DNA of 64,000 nucleotides from Streptomyces albipurpureus. GTDB lineage: Bacteria > Actinomycetota > Actinomycetes > Streptomycetales > Streptomycetaceae. The notes beneath the pieces were generated by a model, which saw only the letters and a program-made list of their open reading frames with translations, did no database searches and had not been told where the DNA came from. The first letter of the stretch is position 1; each line of letters opens with the position of its first letter. The stretch is from positions 190,274 to 254,273 of the forward strand of contig NZ_JAMQAW010000007.1 in NCBI RefSeq assembly GCF_023701525.1. The letters are read 5' to 3'. Made by a program: the position numbers and the translations under genes. This document shows positions 60,701 through 64,000 of this stretch, one piece after another.

Positions 60701-62247
60701 GCCTGGTACGCGGAGAAGGTGAGGGTGGTACCGCGGCGGCCGGCCCAGGTCTGACGCAGGGCGTGGGCAAGGAACGGCAGCGTGACCGCGTCGCCCTCGG
60801 CGGCCCGCTCCTGACGCAGTTCGCTAAGGATGTGATCGCACAGCCCGTCTTCCAGGCGCAGCCCTGAGTGCTCCGCGGGCCGTTCCACAGCTGCTCGCAG
60901 GTCGTCGTCGGACATGGCGGTGACGGTGAACTGGCCGGCCCTGATGATCGCGGCGAGCCTCGCGTCGTTCAGGCCCTGGTCGTAGAAGTCGGCGCGCAGA
61001 CCGAGGACGATGCGGGGACCGTCCGAGCCTGCCCCGGACAGGGCGCGGACGAACAGCTCACGCTCCTCCACGTCCTGGCACTGGGTGAAGATCTCCTCGA
61101 ATTGGTCGATCACCAGCACGCGGGGTCCGGTGTGGCCGAACCGTCCGGTGCCCAGCTCGCTCTCCACCTCGGCGAACGGCCGACCCACCGCTGAGGCCCA
61201 GCTCTCCACAAGCGTATGGAACGGTCGCGCGCCGGGGGCCGGGACCAGCACCACCCCCCGACCTTCCAGACCCGCTACGAGACCCGCCCTGAGGAGGGAG
61301 GACTTGCCGGCTCCCGAGGCACCCACCACGACAACCGGCCCCGTGTAGGGGTCAGCAGTCACCCGGGCCACCAGGTTGCGCGTCAAGTCGTCGCGGCCGA
61401 AGAAGAGATGGTGCTGCTCGGGCAGGAACGGTCGCATTCCGGGGTACGGACATGGGCCGCCGCCCTGCTCCGGCCCGGTGTCGACAGCAGCGTCGTGGAC
61501 GAGCCTTCCGGGGTTGCGGACCAGGATGAGGTCGGAGGCCCGACCGACGCCATCCGAGTGCGGTCGGACGGCACTGCCCTGGAAGCGGTGGTCGAGTATC
61601 CGGTAGAGATCGAGGAGGGTGAACCAGGCTGGTCCGCCCGGATCACCTTCCTTCAACAGCCGCAGCAACTCTCCGCTGAAGAGCGTGTGGACCGCGTCCG
61701 CGGGCGCGAACGAAGCGGCGTAGTGCGTTGCTGAGGCGAGGAGAAAACTCCCCTCGGGGCGGGCGGAGGCCAGGACTTCGCGGTATGACTCCTGCGGGGC
61801 GGTTTGGGCGAGGCCCGAGAAGCAGCAGTCGAGGATGACGACGGTGCTGGCGGTGGCTTCACCGAGCCGTTTGCTCACCTGGTCGTAGGGGACGGCCTGG
61901 ACGGTGTCATCTGCCGAGACCGTTCCCGATGTCGCGAGATACAGCTGCCGTCCGGGCCCGATCAGACCATGGCCGATGAAGTAGAAGAGGACGACTCCGC
62001 CCTCGGAGGCGTCGATCGCGACCTGCACGGCGGCAAGGACCTCGGTGGGCCCCCGCGCGTCGATGATCTCGGTGACCCTGCCGTCCATACCGCATTCCTC
62101 CCGCAGCACCGCGGCAATAGCCCGCGCCGAGCGAGCGGCCCCCGGTAGATCCGATAGCGGTACGCGGCCACCCTTGCCGTACCGGCCCGTCCCGACCACG
62201 ATCGCATGGCAGTTGGTGCTGCTGAAGTCCCCCCGCTGAACCCCCAT
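57754..62247 (-). CDS. Caspase-like protease fused to nSTAND NTPase and beta-propeller, conflict-system effector
   Basis: 1497 residues. The caspase-like (C14) domain (1-250) has the catalytic dyad in FIGHGL (His93) and LDCCFSG (Cys141/142, second Cys likely active). The nSTAND NTPase has Walker A GASGAGKSS (309-317) and Walker B VLVIDQFEEIF. Leu- and Arg-rich helices follow. A transmembrane helix is at about 688-706. WD40/propeller blades cover about 750-1497 (VAYSRDGDVLAASHRGGRVQ, VGFAPDGRTLAAGSEEGRLR). This is the architecture of bacterial NLR-like conflict proteins that cleave host proteins after sensing a trigger. It starts 2 bases after the EACC1 gene stop. Confidence 0.92.
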   Translation of the reverse strand: MGVQRGDFSSTNCHAIVVGTGRYGKGGRVPLSDLPGAARSARAIAAVLREECGMDGRVTEIIDARGPTEVLAAVQVAIDASEGGVVLFYFIGHGLIGPGRQLYLATSGTVSADDTVQAVPYDQVSKRLGEATASTVVILDCCFSGLAQTAPQESYREVLASARPEGSFLLASATHYAASFAPADAVHTLFSGELLRLLKEGDPGGPAWFTLLDLYRILDHRFQGSAVRPHSDGVGRASDLILVRNPGRLVHDAAVDTGPEQGGGPCPYPGMRPFLPEQHHLFFGRDDLTRNLVARVTADPYTGPVVVVGASGAGKSSLLRAGLVAGLEGRGVVLVPAPGARPFHTLVESWASAVGRPFAEVESELGTGRFGHTGPRVLVIDQFEEIFTQCQDVEERELFVRALSGAGSDGPRIVLGLRADFYDQGLNDARLAAIIRAGQFTVTAMSDDDLRAAVERPAEHSGLRLEDGLCDHILSELRQERAAEGDAVTLPFLAHALRQTWAGRRGTTLTFSAYQAVGGIRASVARTADQIHDTLGDDDRIRLRDLLLRMVLVVGDSGRTVRRRVPARELDQVADLVGRLVEARLVVVDQDEAQLCHDSLLHAWPQLREWIADDRVGLLARRRLGEAADGWQEAGRPQSGLYKGDQLAAARTQLAGSAGTLPTRPVEREFLNASHRSERRSVKLRRAGLSALAVLALLATMLAAEARDAQREAERRETVLRANQVAAQADALRERDPQTALRLSLAAYRTAETYATRSSLYTSYLTHTPVEVWGGNREPVLNVAYSRDGDVLAASHRGGRVQLWDTSRRNVPVKAGTLKLKGSTAIAFHPRTRLLAAQTATELLLWDAADPQRPKRLAGRRIAEGITYAVGFAPDGRTLAAGSEEGRLRLWDVSNPSSPLLRTDRPVAATALISLAFRRDGLLVTGNGISGKAAQRPAEVRLWDARDPARARLLDTVTTASVMAVAAHPTRDLLVATGAEGKMAWWTVGSDSELKEVKPENEWNSTWGGLGDLTSLSFRPDGERIAAAYNGEGNGGALLRKTVATGAKLLASQAELGTALASEPAQSLVYSPDGRHLAVGDVGGRIRIWPHRAPALQVTGAMTDGDPGTSPISGDGKLLVAKSADTTQVWDLSKADTADGDDPSLRFTLPKPWEARYFLPGTDRPLLMAHRWTDGTDNHAFRLWDFGKDGNRPPVPGAEISVKAEDMRTAVSADGRLLVLGGRAADTVDVWDIGNIHRPVARATLPAVAVTGWESMFFLGERGFAIADRGDPAQGRVPDLRIWDLTDPARPVRGRLLKDAAVGKSGYVPSARLLMHDAPMQQTQLWDMRDIRNPRKAALLPAASGGYMPVGKSLLATTLIDGTVNFWDASNPFKPRKMDERRFDQALDDISPSPDGKWVLTGPAYRIWKAEKDGRWRTPAIATVKVGRLTLLPGGSPFMVVVPDARFEERYSTELTYLMDFHTERIHERLCRTHPLSVERKQWNALLPHLNHQSSCN

Positions 62248-62249
62248 GA

Positions 62250-62711
62250 TCAGTTCCGCTCCGCCGTTCCCAGCTGCCGGCCTTCCTGCCCGTCCGCAGG
62301 CACGGCGGGTTGCGCGGGCTGCTGAAGTGCCTCTGCCACCCGCTGCGCGAGATCACCGGTTCCCTCCGCTGTCAGCCCACGCACCCGCTCGGACGTGACC
62401 GTCACCTGGGTGCCGTCAGGCTGGGTGATCGTCACGGTCTGGTTGCCCCGCCTGCTCTGCAACCAGGCGACGACAGCCGCAGCCACGGCGGCCGTGAGCC
62501 CGCCGGGCGTCAGCAGCAGCGGTATGAGCTCGGCCGCTCCCCCACTCATCCCGCCGGGAGCGGGCGGGCCGGACCGTGACTGACCGATGGCGCACCGCAG
62601 TTCCGGATTCCGCCGCAGCCACTGGCGTAGATCGTCCGTCTCAGCGGGTCCGCCGCTGACCTCCAGGGTGCACTTCCCATCTCTTCCTGCTACTTCGGGC
62701 GAGTCGGCCAT
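62250..62711 (-). CDS. EACC1 (effector-associated constant component 1) protein
   Basis: 153 residues. It opens CTLEVSGGPAETDDLRQWLR, the typical EACC1 first strand and helix, continues to a hydrophobic helix (LTAAVAAAVVAWLQSRRG) and then VTITQPDGTQVTVTSERVRG, a strand pair ending in a basic helix. EACC1 genes always partner an nSTAND or other effector gene and are thought to pass the trigger signal to it. Spacing to the downstream caspase gene is 2 bases between stop and start, so translation is coupled. The hydrophobic segment may place the pair at the membrane, with the effector's own helix. Confidence 0.85.
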   Translation of the reverse strand: MADSPEVAGRDGKCTLEVSGGPAETDDLRQWLRRNPELRCAIGQSRSGPPAPGGMSGGAAELIPLLLTPGGLTAAVAAAVVAWLQSRRGNQTVTITQPDGTQVTVTSERVRGLTAEGTGDLAQRVAEALQQPAQPAVPADGQEGRQLGTAERN

Positions 62712-63162
62712 GAGCTCTCCTTGATCACTACCTGAATCGAACTACTCCCTTGATAAGGGGGACCTGACACCCGCAGTCCCATCTCGCTGCGAATGGCCTG
62801 ATTACGGTCAAGGGTGGCCCGGAACTGCCAGCTACCACGACCATGTGAAACAGTCTGCAACAACGTGGGAAATCGCCCGTTGCCCTCACCGGGGCGTCCA
62901 ATGTGTTCGGCCAAGGTCGAAGGCCCGTACGTTCGTGTGGTCCAGGGCGGGCCCAGCCGTAGGGGTGTGAAGGAGCGTTGGCCAGGCCACGATCAAGCTC
63001 ACGAGTGACCAGGCACTGGTGCTGTCGCACAACACGGAACGAAGTGCGTGAACAGCGCGATGCAGGTGTCCGAGATGTGATGGTAGGACATACCTCCCGG
63101 TTTCCGATACCGGACCCTGGTCTGGGCGAGCCGGTTGTCGACGCGTCGAGCGGGAGAAGGCG
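62712..63162. other. Upstream region of the conflict-system operon
   Basis: 450 bases with no supported gene. The promoter of the EACC1-caspase pair must lie here. The open frames are not family-like. Confidence 0.45.
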
Positions 63163-63370
63163 ATGACGCTCAAGCCTCTGCTCACGAACGCGGTGATCTT
63201 CCACAGTGCCCTGGACATCGCCGAGATCGTTTCGCCAGTCAGCGGAGAGGAGAGAGTGGGAGACCGACCCCGAAGACCGGTCCACATCCCGCCTTACCAG
63301 ACCGGGCACATCAAGCGGTACGGCGAGTACAGCACGCACGAACTCGGCATGGACAAGCTGCTCGCCCTGA
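63163..63370 (+). pseudogene. Tn3-family transposase, C-terminal fragment
   Basis: The frame reads LKPLLTNAVIFHSALDIAEI and then HIKRYGEYSTHELGMD. This matches the end of actinobacterial Tn3 transposases (LKPLLTNAVIFHNALDIAEIVRQL...LSPYLTEHIxRFGEYSTHELGIxP). The middle (EERVGDRPRRPVHIPPYQTG) is diverged and the tail after LGMD is lost. It is a dead remnant in the opposite orientation to the Tn3 fragment at 31.8-32.3 kb. Confidence 0.7.
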
Positions 63371-63499
63371 GGCTGCCGATACGATGCCGTGTCCGCGCTC
63401 CCCCACACCACCAGGGCGAGCCGCTGCCTCGCACAGCCGAAGGGGCGTCGGAAACCATGGGATGCGGCATCTAACGCCCCTTCAGCCTTCCCGGGCTAT

Positions 63500-63931
63500 C
63501 TATGCATAGCCGGTTTCCCACTCAGAGCAGGGGTCCCAGAAACTGTCTTCGACGCAGATCCGGAACTTCACCGCCCGCCCCTCGCCGAAGTTGTGGTCGA
63601 AGGTCACCGGGACACCAACCGCGGACACACCATGATGGGTCCCCTCCTGTAGTTGCCCATTGATCTTGATGTACTTGTACTCCAGGTAGGTACGGCCGGA
63701 GTACGTCTGATTCGACTTCTTGGTCAGGATGAACTTGTCGCCACTTGCCTTGAAGTAGCCGCGAGCTACGAACTCGCCACCCTCCATGAGATCAGCGTAG
63801 GCGTCATGCCCCAGCACTCCTACCGTGCTTGATACTGATGCGTCTGAGTCAGCGGCAGCTGGCACCACGGCCAAACCTCCGACGAGTGCTGCAGTGGCAG
63901 CACCGATCGTCAGCATGCGTCGTATGCGCAT
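63500..63931 (-). CDS. Small secreted beta-rich protein, unknown function
   Basis: 143 residues from ATG 63931, with GAGGGGAAAC before it. The signal peptide (MLTIGAATAALVGGLAVVPA) is cut near AAADSD. The mature part is short and strand-rich (FVARGYFKASGDKFIL; GRTYLEYKYIKINGQL; RAVKFRICVEDSFWDP), with two Cys residues near the end. It looks like the small secreted, beta-sandwich-like proteins common in Streptomyces; no function is known. Confidence 0.75.
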   Translation of the reverse strand: MRIRRMLTIGAATAALVGGLAVVPAAADSDASVSSTVGVLGHDAYADLMEGGEFVARGYFKASGDKFILTKKSNQTYSGRTYLEYKYIKINGQLQEGTHHGVSAVGVPVTFDHNFGEGRAVKFRICVEDSFWDPCSEWETGYA

Positions 63932-64000
63932 GTTTCCCCTCCACCTCTGTTGTTCGCCCTTCGACGACTTCCCGGGACCGAAACCGAGAACGGCTGGGAC

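Noticed and set aside
1..64000. CRISPR array or tRNA/rRNA genes
   Set aside because: No regularly spaced repeat array and no tRNA-like cloverleaf or rRNA sequence was found by reading both strands.

Overview
The window is high-GC actinobacterial DNA and almost certainly Streptomyces. GTG starts, stop/start overlaps and Streptomyces-type families (MbtH, WYL regulators, DUF11, EACC1, SpoIIE phosphatases, tectonin and ricin lectins) recur. The density of broken transposases (IS5, IS30, IS701, IS21, IS1182, Tn3), truncated genes and orphan domains fits an accessory chromosome arm rather than the conserved core.

Layout. 0-17 kb: a tectonin lectin end, a SRPBCC protein, a secreted TAP-type peptidase, a lipoprotein, a stand-alone GAPDH, a VOC protein divergent from a WYL regulator across a 25-bp inverted repeat, a GlxA-type regulator next to a stump of a LacI regulator, a PhzF-like epimerase, a carboxyethylornithine synthase-like dehydrogenase, a NUDIX hydrolase, a SpoIIE-type phosphatase and an EF-hand protein. 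17-22 kb: a collapsed mycobactin/nocobactin-like siderophore locus on the minus strand (MbtG lacking its N-terminus, a ketosynthase fragment fused to an ABC exporter ATPase, MbtH, a condensation domain lacking its C-lobe, an alpha/beta hydrolase). 22-28.5 kb: small hypothetical genes, a PemK/MazF-like toxin and decayed transposase, methyltransferase and lipase genes. 28.5-30 kb: a guanidine-III riboswitch directly ahead of a His-rich arginase-family enzyme, read as a guanidine hydrolase. 30-38 kb: a parallel beta-helix secreted protein, Tn3/IS5/IS21 debris, a TetR-EthD divergent pair with a 15-bp inverted-repeat operator, a peptidoglycan-binding-like secreted protein, a SMI1/KNR4 protein and a truncated AbiEii-like pair.

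38.4-45.0 kb is the most novel part: a compact plus-strand biosynthetic operon of acyl carrier protein, KASIII, cytochrome P450, a second divergent KASIII-like enzyme, and one 873-residue protein fusing a UbiB/ABC1 atypical kinase to a glutamate-1-semialdehyde-aminomutase-like PLP enzyme. There is no adenylation domain, KSII or thioesterase, so the product should be a small acyl-derived amine or amino-ketone of unknown structure (inference).

45.5-64 kb: an aromatic-ring FAD monooxygenase with an altered GxGxxG motif, a DUF11 surface-type protein, a membrane Ser/Thr kinase, ricin-lectin genes (one intact, one decayed), an acetyltransferase fused to a small unknown domain, a RmlD-like reductase, and a two-gene conflict system (EACC1 plus caspase-nSTAND-beta-propeller protein). 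The end has another Tn3 fragment and a small secreted protein. Family names come from recognition by eye; no database search was run.
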